From the NCBI RefSeq assembly GCF_028561275.1, contig NZ_JAQQTF010000002.1:276812-340811 (forward strand): a stretch of DNA of 64,000 nt. Direction: 5' to 3'. The stretch comes from Aureisphaera galaxeae. GTDB taxonomy: Bacteria > Bacteroidota > Bacteroidia > Flavobacteriales > Flavobacteriaceae. This document shows positions 46,124 to 55,903 of the stretch, one piece after another. The notes below the pieces were generated by a model, which saw only the letters and a program-made list of their open reading frames with translations, was not told the origin of the DNA and ran no database searches. Every line of letters begins with the position of its first letter. Position 1 is the first letter of the stretch. Position numbers and translations under genes: made by a program.

Positions 46124-47488
46124 CTAACCGAATAGATGCTGAACTACGTCATGCACCTTGGCCAATTTTATGACCTGGATACCGTAGTTCTCTTTGGGAA
46201 GTTTGCAGTATTTAGAAATGATGATACTTTCAAAACCGAGCTTTTCGGCTTCAGAAATACGCTGATCTACACGTGTCACGGGCCGAACCTCGCCCGCTAG
46301 GCCGATTTCAGCAGCAAAGCACATACGCTTATCGATAGCGATGTCAATATTGGAAGATAGAACCGCAGCAACTACGGCCAAATCGATCGCTGGATCGTCA
46401 ACCGAGATGCCGCCCGTAACATTCAAAAAGACATCCTTAGCGCCCAGCTTAAATCCGGCGCGTTTTTCGAGAACGGCCAGTAGCATATTCAATCGTTTCA
46501 CGTTGTATCCCGTAGTGCTCCGTTGAGGAGTTCCGTATACCGCTGTACTCACCAATGCTTGGATTTCGATCATCAATGGGCGCATGCCTTCCAAAGTGGC
46601 AGCGATGGCGGTACCGCTGAGGTCTTCTTCATTTTTCGAAATGAGAATTTCACTGGGATTGGGGACTTCCCTAAGGCCGCTTCCCTGCATTTCGTAAATG
46701 CCCAATTCGTGGGTGCTTCCAAAACGGTTTTTATGGGCGCGTAGAATACGGTACACATGATTGCGATCTCCTTCAAACTGCAACACAGTATCTACCATAT
46801 GTTCCAAAATCTTAGGCCCAGCGATATGCCCATCTTTGGTAATATGTCCAATAAGGATTACCGGTGTGGCTGTTTCCTTGGCAAATTTTATGAGCTCCGC
46901 TGTGCATTCCCGAATTTGGGATACACTTCCGGCACTGCTTTCAATATGATTGGTTTGCAGGGTTTGTATGGAGTCGATCACCAAAATATCCGGTTGCATT
47001 TCCCCGATATTCCTGAAAATGTTTTGGGTATTGGTTTCGGTAAGAATAAAACAATGTTCCGAATTGGGATGAATGCGTTCCGCACGCATCTTTATTTGTT
47101 GTGCACTTTCCTCCCCAGAAACATACAGGGTTTTATAGGGTAACTGCAATGCCACTTGAAGCATCAAAGTACTTTTTCCAATGCCAGGTTCCCCGCCCAA
47201 AAGCGTAAGCGAACCGGGCACCAAGCCACCACCCAACACACGATTCAATTCTTGATTTCGAGTATTGAGGCGCGCTTCTACCGTGGTATCAATTTCGGAA
47301 ATGCGAACAGGTTTCGCCACCCGTTTACTGGGGGGTTCTGAAGTGGCATCCCAACCTGTTTTTTGGGTTTTCTGAACCACTTCTTCGGCAATGGTGTTCC
47401 ACTCCTTACAAGAGGTACATTGCCCTTGCCATTTAGAGAATTGAGCGCCACAATTTTGGCAGAAAAAAGTAGTCTTGGTTTTGGCCAT
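46124..47488 (-). CDS. radA: DNA repair protein RadA
   Basis: A 454-residue helicase that moves branches in recombination. The N-terminal zinc finger is FFCQNCGAQFSKWQGQCTSC; the RecA-like core has Walker A GGEPGIGKSTL and Walker B ILVIDSIQTL; the RadA-specific KNRFG motif reads AHKNRFGSTHELGIYEM (about residues 255-271); the C-terminal Lon-like domain includes LNVTGGISVDDPAIDLAV. All are complete. The start codon lies 28 bp from the divergent sensor kinase gene. Confidence 0.97.
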   Translation of the reverse strand: MAKTKTTFFCQNCGAQFSKWQGQCTSCKEWNTIAEEVVQKTQKTGWDATSEPPSKRVAKPVRISEIDTTVEARLNTRNQELNRVLGGGLVPGSLTLLGGEPGIGKSTLMLQVALQLPYKTLYVSGEESAQQIKMRAERIHPNSEHCFILTETNTQNIFRNIGEMQPDILVIDSIQTLQTNHIESSAGSVSQIRECTAELIKFAKETATPVILIGHITKDGHIAGPKILEHMVDTVLQFEGDRNHVYRILRAHKNRFGSTHELGIYEMQGSGLREVPNPSEILISKNEEDLSGTAIAATLEGMRPLMIEIQALVSTAVYGTPQRSTTGYNVKRLNMLLAVLEKRAGFKLGAKDVFLNVTGGISVDDPAIDLAVVAAVLSSNIDIAIDKRMCFAAEIGLAGEVRPVTRVDQRISEAEKLGFESIIISKYCKLPKENYGIQVIKLAKVHDVVQHLFG

Positions 47489-47516
47489 AATGGTTTCAGC
47501 TAAAATAGATATATTT

Positions 47517-50500
47517 ATGATCGTGGTAAAAAAAATACTCCCCTTCTTTTTTTATTTCCTAGCTAGTAGTGCCTTGGCGCAATCGGGGAACGTAATTCAC
47601 AAAACCTTTACGAAACAGGACGGATTGGATTTGGATGTAATCCATACCGTAGCGTTCGATGATGACGGATTTCTGTGGCTAGGGGGAGCGCAACTTGAAG
47701 TTCGGGATATTATATTGAGCGATGAGAAAATATCCCTACATCGTTTTAACGGGGTTTCCTTTCATCAAATTCCCTTTCCGGAAGGGGATCCTAGGATTCT
47801 TAGTGTGCATGAGTTGTACAAAAGAGATGACGGGCAGTTCTATGTAAGTACTCGAACCCCTGAGGGAGATGCTCTTTTCCTATTCAATCCTTACACGACA
47901 CAATTTATCCAGGTAGTACTTCCCAGTTCCAATACCTTCGATGTGGCCATATCGAAGGTATTTCGTTATAAGGATAAGGATTACATACTAACGCAGTTGC
48001 ATAGGGAGATCACCCTCAATATCCTCAATGAGGACGTAACGCTCACCCCTTTATTCAGTTTTACCAGTAAAGAAAACAAGTTCCGCTTAGATGAATCCAC
48101 TAGATTCATTCCTTATGAAGACCAGCTCATCATAGGTGATGACAATTTCGCGATTGTGTTTTTGGATTGGAAAGGCAATGTGCTAAAACGATTTTCTGAA
48201 GATACCTTTTTGCGAGACCGTGATTCGACAGTTGACAAATTTTGGTTGGACGAAATATTCGAAGCCAACGAAAAAAAATATGCTTTTGTAAATGGAAGGG
48301 AACAATTACATGAAGTTTTAGATTCAGATAAGGATATAGTTCCGGTTGAAGGGGATGGGTTCCATCTGCCTTCAGAAGTATTGAAAGCATATAACGATCC
48401 CTCGGGGAATCATATCATTGCCAATAAAAACAAGGGTCCGCTTAAGTTCTATGCAAAGGGAAAAGACGGATTTGTCCAACTATTCGAAAGTGATGCCTTT
48501 GAAAATACGAGTTCGGTAGAACTGATTTCCAATGACCTGACCAAAGATGTGTGGGTGACTTCTAATTGGGGCGAACTGCATTACTTCAAATTTCGCGAAC
48601 AAAAAATTAAAACCTTTCTGCCCGATAAACAATTAAGAACCCTAGCTTCTTTGGGAGAAGACAAGTATATGGTGGCTACAGAAAGCAAAGGTTGGTTCGT
48701 TTTGGATTTGAATTCAGGAACAACAGAGCCATTCATCCTCAGGGAAAACGATAGGGTCTTTTCCCCAACATCTTCCAGAACAATGATGCAAGAAGGCGAC
48801 TTTATTTGGAGCACCAGTTTTGGAAATATTTTGAAAGTAAATGCACAAAATGGAGAAACCATTTCTTATCGTCATTATCCAGTGAACAGTATGGTGGCTC
48901 CCACCGATTCTACTTTCATTTATGCTACCAACGGATATCACTTAATGGAGTTCAATAAGAACACCACCAAACATAATAAACTAGTGTTAACGGATACTTT
49001 GAAGATGTTCGATCTTGAGTTTCGTGATGAAGGATCCGTAGTTGTTGGAACAAGCAATGGAGTGCTCATCTATGATCTCCAAACCAAAAAAGCGAAGTTA
49101 TTAAATGATACTACCCAACTTGAGGATCCCTATATTTTAATGATGGATTATCACCCGGATTATGGCTACCTGTTGGGAACCCGAGCCGGTCATTTAGTGG
49201 CTTTCAATTTACAATCGGAAACCTTCAATACGCTGTATAAGGATGATCTCAAGGCAGGAATCGCCACTGTTCTTTTTGAAGGTGATACTTGGTGGATCAA
49301 CACCTTTAATGGTATTGTAGCCTATAATATGAACGACAAATCTAAAGTGCGCTTTTCCGAAAATGACGGATTGAGTAATAAAGAAGCCAATCGATACAGT
49401 GCTCTGGATACAGGCGATGGTTTTTTGGTAGGCTGTATTGCAGGGCTCAATTACTTTAAGCCATCCGAACTAAAACCGGACGTTTCCCATTCCGAACTTC
49501 GATTGTTGAAAGTGAGAAATTACGACAAGGAACAGCGTAAAATTATAGATCGTTTGGATCGTGAATATTTAGATGAACAGTCCCAAATTGTCCTTCCCAC
49601 AGAATACAAAGAGCTGCAGGTAGATTTTGCTTTGACCCATAATGTGGAAAACAGAGATCATTCCTTCCGCTATCGCATGGACGATCAGGATTGGGTTGAT
49701 CTAAAACAAGAACAGTCTATACGTTTTCCCAATTTGGGAGCAGGCACCTATCGCTTGGAGATAGAGGCCCTTAATTACTCGGGGAAGAAGATGGGGGAAT
49801 CGTTGGTGCTTTCCATCAACTCCAAAAACTTCTTTTACAAAACCTGGTGGTTTTATTTGCTCATCACCGTGGGCGGTATAGGTTTGGCGTTCTATTTTCT
49901 GAAACAGTCCCAGGACAAGAGAAGGTTGCAAGAAGATTTTTCTGAAGGACTGTTGCTTTCACAAGAAAATGAGCGTACCCGTATCGCCAAGGAACTGCAC
50001 GATAGTGTAGGGCAACAGCTAACACTTATTAAACGTAGGGCGCAGGATCTTTCCCAAGATGAAATTTCGAATATGACACATAGCGCGTTGGAAGAAATTC
50101 GAAGTATTTCCCGCGGACTGTATCCAGCAGTACTAAAGCAATTGGGCCTTTCTGAGAGTATCGAGCAATTGCTATATGATTTGGACGAACAAACCGAGTT
50201 ATTTTGTACTTCGGAAATTGATGACATAGATCGTTATTTTTCTGAAGAGGATAGCCTAAATTTTTATAGATTTATTCAGGAAAACATTTCCAACATACTT
50301 AAACATGCAGAAGCTACCTCTTTGGTGGTCATGGTGAAGGATCAGGGGAAAAAAGTATGGGTTAGGATTAAGGATGATGGCAAAGGATTTACGGTAACCG
50401 AGGAAATGAAAAACAATAGTTTAGGATTGAAGACCCTTTCGGAAAGGATAAGGATACTGAAGGGAACCTTGCAGATAAACAGTAAAACAGGAGGAGGCAC

Positions 50501-50531
50501 CGAAGTTGTAGCCGAAATACCCATTTCATGA
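47517..50531 (+). CDS. Propeller-type sensor histidine kinase (HisKA_3)
   Basis: A 1004-residue membrane kinase. From the ATG at 47517 it starts with a signal peptide (MIVVKKILPFFFYFLASSALAQ); upstream in-frame codons overlap radA. The periplasmic part (about 25-690) looks like the two-component-regulator beta-propeller (DGFLWLGG, GDGFLVGCIAGLNYFKP), followed by a Y_Y_Y domain (FRYRMDDQDWVDLKQ, LGAGTYRLEIEALNYSG). One helix lies at about 772-790. The cytoplasmic part has the HisKA_3 motif ERTRIAKELHDSVGQQL with H828, and a HATPase domain (KDDGKGFT, GGGTEVVAEIP). The response regulator gene overlaps its end by ATGA, so the two are a coupled pair. Confidence 0.9.
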   Translation: MIVVKKILPFFFYFLASSALAQSGNVIHKTFTKQDGLDLDVIHTVAFDDDGFLWLGGAQLEVRDIILSDEKISLHRFNGVSFHQIPFPEGDPRILSVHELYKRDDGQFYVSTRTPEGDALFLFNPYTTQFIQVVLPSSNTFDVAISKVFRYKDKDYILTQLHREITLNILNEDVTLTPLFSFTSKENKFRLDESTRFIPYEDQLIIGDDNFAIVFLDWKGNVLKRFSEDTFLRDRDSTVDKFWLDEIFEANEKKYAFVNGREQLHEVLDSDKDIVPVEGDGFHLPSEVLKAYNDPSGNHIIANKNKGPLKFYAKGKDGFVQLFESDAFENTSSVELISNDLTKDVWVTSNWGELHYFKFREQKIKTFLPDKQLRTLASLGEDKYMVATESKGWFVLDLNSGTTEPFILRENDRVFSPTSSRTMMQEGDFIWSTSFGNILKVNAQNGETISYRHYPVNSMVAPTDSTFIYATNGYHLMEFNKNTTKHNKLVLTDTLKMFDLEFRDEGSVVVGTSNGVLIYDLQTKKAKLLNDTTQLEDPYILMMDYHPDYGYLLGTRAGHLVAFNLQSETFNTLYKDDLKAGIATVLFEGDTWWINTFNGIVAYNMNDKSKVRFSENDGLSNKEANRYSALDTGDGFLVGCIAGLNYFKPSELKPDVSHSELRLLKVRNYDKEQRKIIDRLDREYLDEQSQIVLPTEYKELQVDFALTHNVENRDHSFRYRMDDQDWVDLKQEQSIRFPNLGAGTYRLEIEALNYSGKKMGESLVLSINSKNFFYKTWWFYLLITVGGIGLAFYFLKQSQDKRRLQEDFSEGLLLSQENERTRIAKELHDSVGQQLTLIKRRAQDLSQDEISNMTHSALEEIRSISRGLYPAVLKQLGLSESIEQLLYDLDEQTELFCTSEIDDIDRYFSEEDSLNFYRFIQENISNILKHAEATSLVVMVKDQGKKVWVRIKDDGKGFTVTEEMKNNSLGLKTLSERIRILKGTLQINSKTGGGTEVVAEIPIS

Positions 50532-51175
50532 ACAAACAGGACATAACCATATTACCGGCCGATGATCACCCTATGTTGTTGAAGGGGCTTTCCGATCAAT
50601 TAAAGGAATCGGGTTTTCCGGTATTGGAAGGTGCCCTAAATGGAGCACAGGCACTGGATAGTATTGTAAAGGATGATCCCACCATAGCCATTTTGGATAT
50701 TGAAATGCCCCTGTTGTCGGGTTTCGAAGTGATAAAAAAATGCAAGGAAAAAGGGGTTTCCACTCGGTTCATCATCCTTACTTCCCACAAGGAAAAAGCC
50801 TTTGTACTTAAAGCCAAAAAATTGGATATTTCTGGGTATTTATTGAAAGACGAACCTTTTTCTGAAATAGAGGCTTGTGTTTTGGCTGTGGCTAACGGGA
50901 AAAGCTATTTCAGTAGTGCGTTCGATGATATTTTCAATAAAGAAATTAGTCCCCAACTGGAAAAAATAAAGTACTTATCTCCTTCAGAAAGAACAATTGT
51001 TCGACTCATCGCCCAGGAGAAAACAAGCAAGGAGATTAGTGACCTATTGAGTATTTCCCATAGGACCGTCCAAAAACACCGCGCCAATATCATAGCAAAG
51101 TTGGATCTTCCTAAAAATGTAGACTCCCTATCTGTTTGGACTTCAGAAAACAGGGAGATTATTCTTTCCCTCTAA
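50528..51175 (+). CDS. LuxR/NarL-family response regulator
   Basis: A 215-residue protein. The receiver has the acidic pair D12/D13 (PADDHPM), phospho-acceptor D57 in AILDIEMP and the conserved lysine in YLLKDEP. The C-terminal helix-turn-helix reads YLSPSERTIVRLIAQEKTSKEISDLLSISHRTVQKHRANII, the LuxR type. Its ATG overlaps the kinase stop (ATGA), so the two are co-made. It lies 89 bp before the surface cluster and is the likely regulator; the three TACGTA sites in that gap are candidate binding sites. Confidence 0.93.
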   Translation: MNKQDITILPADDHPMLLKGLSDQLKESGFPVLEGALNGAQALDSIVKDDPTIAILDIEMPLLSGFEVIKKCKEKGVSTRFIILTSHKEKAFVLKAKKLDISGYLLKDEPFSEIEACVLAVANGKSYFSSAFDDIFNKEISPQLEKIKYLSPSERTIVRLIAQEKTSKEISDLLSISHRTVQKHRANIIAKLDLPKNVDSLSVWTSENREIILSL

Positions 51176-51176
51176 C

Positions 51177-51213
51177 TACGTACCCCTACGTATTTTTTGA
51201 CTAGTCGTACGTA
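51177..51213. promoter_or_regulatory. Three TACGTA palindromes at helical spacing
   Basis: TACGTA occurs at 51177, 51187 and 51208, that is 10 and 21 bp apart, so all three face the same side of the helix. The last two are followed by ATTTT. They lie between the response regulator stop and the surface gene start at 51265, and may be the operator of the regulator. Confidence 0.45.
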
Positions 51214-51264
51214 TTTTCTTGCGTTGGTTTAGCGGCTACTTTTACCGTAGCTAAATTCTCAACC

Positions 51265-54200
51265 ATGAAAAAGGTCATACCCCTAGTCTTTTTTCTTACC
51301 AGTTTCTTGACTTTTGGTCAGGATACCAACCCGCCTACGGCCGTTTGTACAAACTTTACTGCTTTGTTAGATGCCACGGGCTCGGTTACCATAATGGCGA
51401 GCGATGTAGACGGAGGATCCTTTGATGCCGAAGGCCCGGTGACCCTATCCATAGATATAGATACGTTTACCTGCATAGAAGCAGGCCCTAATACGGTAAC
51501 CCTCACTGCAACGGATGGGGGAGGCAATACCGATACATGTATGGCCACTGTGACCGTTGCCGATTTGCTTGCGCCTACTGCGATTTGCCAACCCGTGACC
51601 CTAACGTTGGATGGTACAGGGAATGCGACATTACTAACCAGTCAAGTAGATAATGGATCGTCCGACAATTGTGGAGCTGTGTTTTTCTCCCTTTCCAAAA
51701 CCAACTTTACTTGTGCCGATGTAGGGTCCGAAATGGTCACCCTTACGGTAACCGATAGTTTTGGTAATGCTTCCAATTGCATGGCGAACATTACGATTCA
51801 AGAAATGACAGAGCCGGTACAAGCTAATTGCCAGGATATCACCCTAACTCTAGATGCATCGGGATCAGTTTCAATCGTAGCACAGGATTTGGATGACCCT
51901 GGCAATCCTTCTACCGGATATAGTTCGTGTGGCACGCTTTCATTCAGTGCAAGCCAAACTACTTTCGATTGTGACGATGTGTTGAATCCATTACCCACCC
52001 GTGAACTTATTCTTACTGGAGTTATAGGTGACACGGCGACTACAGGGAGACCAAGGGCTATAGAATTGTATGCCATAAAAGACGTTCCCGTTGGCGATTT
52101 GGATCTATATGGTTTGGGATCGGCCAATCCGGCCGAAGGGGTAGTGACTCAAGAATTTACCTTTCCCAATAACGGTTCGGTCATTCCTGCAGGAACCCAT
52201 ATCACCATTGCACAAGATAATACGGTATTTACCAATTTCTTTGGGATTTCGGCAGACTATGTAGCCAGTACCGCTGCAGATATAGATGGAAATGATGTAG
52301 TGAGCCTCTTCTATAATGGAACTGCAGTAGATACGTTTGGAGATATTAATGCGGTCGAAATTCAACTAGGCGTAGAATTGGGCCGATTGGATCGTTGGGC
52401 CTATACCAATGGATGGGCGTATCGTATTGATAATACCGAACAAAACGGAGGCGTTTTCGATTTCGACGATGCTACGTGGGCCTACAGTAGTCCAGGAGCA
52501 CTGGGAACATTCTTAACCAATCCTGCACCGCCACCACCGCCCGTACCACCGATTAGTGGAACCGGATTTCCCATAAACACCTATACATTTACCCCCTTTG
52601 GAGTGCAAAGCCCCCTTCAAGTTACTTTAACCATAGACGATGGTAACGGAAATACCGATAGTTGTATTGCCAATGTCACAGTAGTGGACAATGTGGTACC
52701 TACCTTCTTGGTCATGAACATCACCAAGACACTGGATGCAATGGGAAATGCCTTTGTGGAAGCTAGCGAATTATATACGGCAGAAGCAGTAGACAATTGC
52801 AATGGAGGTCAAGTACTCCGCTATCGTGTAGAACCCAGTCAATTCAACTGTAGCGATATTGTTAGTAATCCGAATCCCGTAGTGGTAACGGCCATCGATG
52901 TATTTGGCAATGAAACCAGTCAAACAGCTTTTGTGACCCTTCAGGATACCACAGCACCTCAAAATCTATGTGCAAATATTACAGTCACTTTAGATGCCAA
53001 CGGTATGGCTACGATTACGCCAGCCGATATTCTCGGAGCCAGCGAGGACCCGTGTGGAATCGATGTTCAAAGTATTGACGTTTCTACCTTCGATTGCTCC
53101 AACATCGGTGTAAACAATGTGGTGTTAACCCTTACCGATCCCTATGGAAATACGTCTACCTGCACCGCTCAAGTAACCGTTCAAGACACAACAGATCCCA
53201 ATGCGATTTGCCAAGATATCACAGTACAATTGGATGCCAGTGGAAATGCTACCATTACCGCTTCACAATTGGATAATGGAAGTAACGATGCCTGTGGAAT
53301 TGCATCGGTAGTCGCGGACATCACAAGTTTCAGCTGTTCTGATATTGGGGTAAATGATGTAGTACTTACGGTAACCGATACCAATGGAAATATCGCAACA
53401 TGTACCGCACAGGTAACGGTTGAAGATGCTATGAATCCAACGGCTATGGCTAGTGATATTTCAGTAGTATTGAATACCAGCGGGCAAGCATTTATCTCCG
53501 GTAGTGATATCGATAACGGTTCTACCGATAATTGTACGATTGTCTCGTTATCCGTTTCCCCGGATACATTTACTTGCTCGGATACAGGAAGTCCCGTAAG
53601 CGTGACCTTAACGGTGACCGATGATTCTGGAAATACCGATACGGCCACTGCCAATGTAACTGTTGTAGATACCACCGCTCCAGTAGCGAATTGCCAAGAC
53701 ATAACCATACAATTAGATACCAATGGAATGGCTTCCGTTACTGCTGCGGATGTAGATGGAGGAAGTACCGTTTCCTGTGGTACAGCTACGACAAGTATTG
53801 ATATTGCCTCTTTCGATTGTTCCAATATTGGGCCCAACAGTGTGGTATTAACGGTAATGAATGCCAGTGGGTTGACCACCCAGTGTACAGCTGTGGTTAC
53901 GGTAGAAGACACACTTCCACCCACTGTGAATTGCCAAGACATTACCGTTATATTGGATGCTTCGGGAAATGCAAGCATTCTGCCAAGTGATGTGGATGCA
54001 GGCAGTTCAGATAATTGTGGAATTGCATCTTCCAGTTTGGACATAAGCAGTTTTAGCTGCGCCGATGTGGGGACGAATACTATCACCCTTTCGGTGATGG
54101 ATGTCAATGGAAATACAGCCAGTTGTACCGCTATGGTAACTGTGCTGGACGATATAAACCCAACGGCTGTTTGCCAAAATATCACTCTTCCTTTAGATGC

Positions 54201-55395
54201 TAATGGAAATGCAACACTCGATCCTTCACAGATCGATGCCGGTAGTTCGGACTTCTGTGGAATCGCTTCCCTAAGCGTTTCTCCAAATACTTTTGATTGT
54301 TCCAACCTTGGAGCCAATGCGGTAACCCTAACAGTGACCGATACCAGTGGAAATACGGATACTTGTACCGCCATTGTAACAATAGAAGATGATACCGATC
54401 CTGAAGCCGTTTGTCAAAATATTACCGTACAATTGGATGCCAGCGGAAATGCGTTTATCTCGGCAGCCGATATTGATGGTGGAAGCACGGATGCCTGTGG
54501 CATTGCAAGTATATCGGCTAGTAATACCCTTTTCAATTGTACCAATGTAGGATCCAATACGATATTGCTTACGGTTTTGGATACGAGTGGTAATGTAGAC
54601 AATTGCAGTGCCATAGTCACGGTTGAGGATAACGTACCACCAGCGGTTATCTGCCAGGATATCACAATTTCATTGGATACTTCGGGAAGTGCCTTTATAA
54701 CAGTAGCCGATATCGATGGAGGTACTACGGATGCCTGTGGCTTATCTTCGGTAACCATAGATACGAATACCTTCGATTGCGATGATCTAGGGCCTAATAA
54801 TGTTACTCTCACAGCAACGGATATTTATGGAAATACAGCTAGTTGTCTGGCCGTCGTTACCATAACGGATACTACCGATCCAACGGTTTTCTGTCCCTCC
54901 AATCAGACAGAAGTAATCCTTATAGGAACTCAATTTACAGTACCGGATTACTTTGCCTTAGGATTGGCAACGGCAGACGATAACTGTACCGATCCTATTA
55001 CGATCGTTTCCCAAAACCCTACACCAGGCACTCAATTAACAGAGGGAACCTATACCGTTTCCATCACTGCCGAAGACGACAGCGGAAATAGTGAAAGTTG
55101 CAATTTCCAGTTGATCGTAGATGAGGTGCTTGGGGTAGAAGAAGCAGGAAATCCATTTTCGGGCACATTGGTTCCCAACCCAACTTCAGGAGAGATCTAC
55201 CTAAGACATTCGGGCACGGTTCAGATTGAAAAAATAACCATTTACGATCTATTGGGCAGAGTGCTTATGGAAAAGGAAGAAGGACTTTCCAGTACCGAAA
55301 TCTCCATGGATGTTTCCCTATTGCCTTCGGCTCAGTACATCGTGAAGGTAACTACGGTTAATGGGATTTGGATTCAGCAACTCATTAAAGAATAA
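51265..55395 (+). CDS. T9SS-exported adhesin with about twelve four-cysteine Ig-like repeats
   Basis: A 1376-residue surface protein. After the signal peptide (ending TFGQ) come about 12 repeats of roughly 80 residues (pattern D-x-x-x-P-x-A-x-C-Q-x-I-T-V-x-L-D-A-S-G ... ACG ... F-x-C-S-D ... VTDTxGNT ... CTAxVTVED), most with four conserved cysteines, so two disulfides each are likely. The third repeat is split after FDCDD by a ~190-residue lamin-tail-like domain (RAIELYAIKDVPVGDLDLYGLG). A final HYR-like domain lacks the full pattern, and a T9SS type A sorting domain ends the chain (VPNPTSGEIYLRHSG). Such stacks form long rigid stalks; the ligand is unknown. Confidence 0.87.
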   Translation: MKKVIPLVFFLTSFLTFGQDTNPPTAVCTNFTALLDATGSVTIMASDVDGGSFDAEGPVTLSIDIDTFTCIEAGPNTVTLTATDGGGNTDTCMATVTVADLLAPTAICQPVTLTLDGTGNATLLTSQVDNGSSDNCGAVFFSLSKTNFTCADVGSEMVTLTVTDSFGNASNCMANITIQEMTEPVQANCQDITLTLDASGSVSIVAQDLDDPGNPSTGYSSCGTLSFSASQTTFDCDDVLNPLPTRELILTGVIGDTATTGRPRAIELYAIKDVPVGDLDLYGLGSANPAEGVVTQEFTFPNNGSVIPAGTHITIAQDNTVFTNFFGISADYVASTAADIDGNDVVSLFYNGTAVDTFGDINAVEIQLGVELGRLDRWAYTNGWAYRIDNTEQNGGVFDFDDATWAYSSPGALGTFLTNPAPPPPPVPPISGTGFPINTYTFTPFGVQSPLQVTLTIDDGNGNTDSCIANVTVVDNVVPTFLVMNITKTLDAMGNAFVEASELYTAEAVDNCNGGQVLRYRVEPSQFNCSDIVSNPNPVVVTAIDVFGNETSQTAFVTLQDTTAPQNLCANITVTLDANGMATITPADILGASEDPCGIDVQSIDVSTFDCSNIGVNNVVLTLTDPYGNTSTCTAQVTVQDTTDPNAICQDITVQLDASGNATITASQLDNGSNDACGIASVVADITSFSCSDIGVNDVVLTVTDTNGNIATCTAQVTVEDAMNPTAMASDISVVLNTSGQAFISGSDIDNGSTDNCTIVSLSVSPDTFTCSDTGSPVSVTLTVTDDSGNTDTATANVTVVDTTAPVANCQDITIQLDTNGMASVTAADVDGGSTVSCGTATTSIDIASFDCSNIGPNSVVLTVMNASGLTTQCTAVVTVEDTLPPTVNCQDITVILDASGNASILPSDVDAGSSDNCGIASSSLDISSFSCADVGTNTITLSVMDVNGNTASCTAMVTVLDDINPTAVCQNITLPLDANGNATLDPSQIDAGSSDFCGIASLSVSPNTFDCSNLGANAVTLTVTDTSGNTDTCTAIVTIEDDTDPEAVCQNITVQLDASGNAFISAADIDGGSTDACGIASISASNTLFNCTNVGSNTILLTVLDTSGNVDNCSAIVTVEDNVPPAVICQDITISLDTSGSAFITVADIDGGTTDACGLSSVTIDTNTFDCDDLGPNNVTLTATDIYGNTASCLAVVTITDTTDPTVFCPSNQTEVILIGTQFTVPDYFALGLATADDNCTDPITIVSQNPTPGTQLTEGTYTVSITAEDDSGNSESCNFQLIVDEVLGVEEAGNPFSGTLVPNPTSGEIYLRHSGTVQIEKITIYDLLGRVLMEKEEGLSSTEISMDVSLLPSAQYIVKVTTVNGIWIQQLIKE

Positions 55396-55400
55396 GGATT

Positions 55401-55895
55401 ATGAAAACACGCTATATCATTGTCTTTTTCCTCCTTGGAAGCCTAACGGCAACTTCCCAACAAGTGATTCGTACGACGGTAAGTTCAGCAGGTGGATCGG
55501 AAACGGTCGCTGTGGGAGAGCAGGAATATACAGTACAACAAACCATAGGGCAGCAAAGTGTTATTGGTACCTATGCCACAGAAAGTATTACAGCGAGACA
55601 GGGATTTATTCAACCACCGATCAGGGTTCGAGGTATCATTGAGGAGGACACCGATCTCGATGCGGTGGTATATCCCAATCCGTTCGAAAGTTCCGTACGG
55701 ATAAAATTCAATGAAGAAATCAGCGGGCCATTATCGGTAGTATTATACGATATGCAAGGGCGGTTGGTGTATGACAAAGCGTATGAGCCCGCAGGAGAAA
55801 TAGAAGTGCAATTGGACTTCCTTTCCAAAGCCGCCTATGTGCTTTTGGTCTCTTCAGAAAACAAACAACTTAAGGCCAATCTATTAAAAAACTAA
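55401..55895 (+). CDS. Small T9SS-exported protein
   Basis: A 164-residue protein with signal peptide (MKTRYIIVFFLLGSLTATSQ). The N-terminal half (VSSAGGSETVAVGEQEYTVQQTIGQQSVIG) is a short beta segment seen at the start of many Flavobacteriaceae surface proteins; the second half is a type A sorting domain (VVYPNPFESSVRIKF ... SKAAYVLLVSS). The gene starts 5 bp after the adhesin and precedes the barrel by 8 bp, so they form one operon. It may be a carrier or capping protein of the adhesin. Confidence 0.85.
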   Translation: MKTRYIIVFFLLGSLTATSQQVIRTTVSSAGGSETVAVGEQEYTVQQTIGQQSVIGTYATESITARQGFIQPPIRVRGIIEEDTDLDAVVYPNPFESSVRIKFNEEISGPLSVVLYDMQGRLVYDKAYEPAGEIEVQLDFLSKAAYVLLVSSENKQLKANLLKN

Positions 55896-55903
55896 CGATC
55901 GAT

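Noticed and set aside
53181..54374. 397-codon open frame opposite the repeat adhesin
   Set aside because: It mirrors the repeated codons of the adhesin gene; a repeat with few stop codons on the opposite strand produces such frames without a gene.
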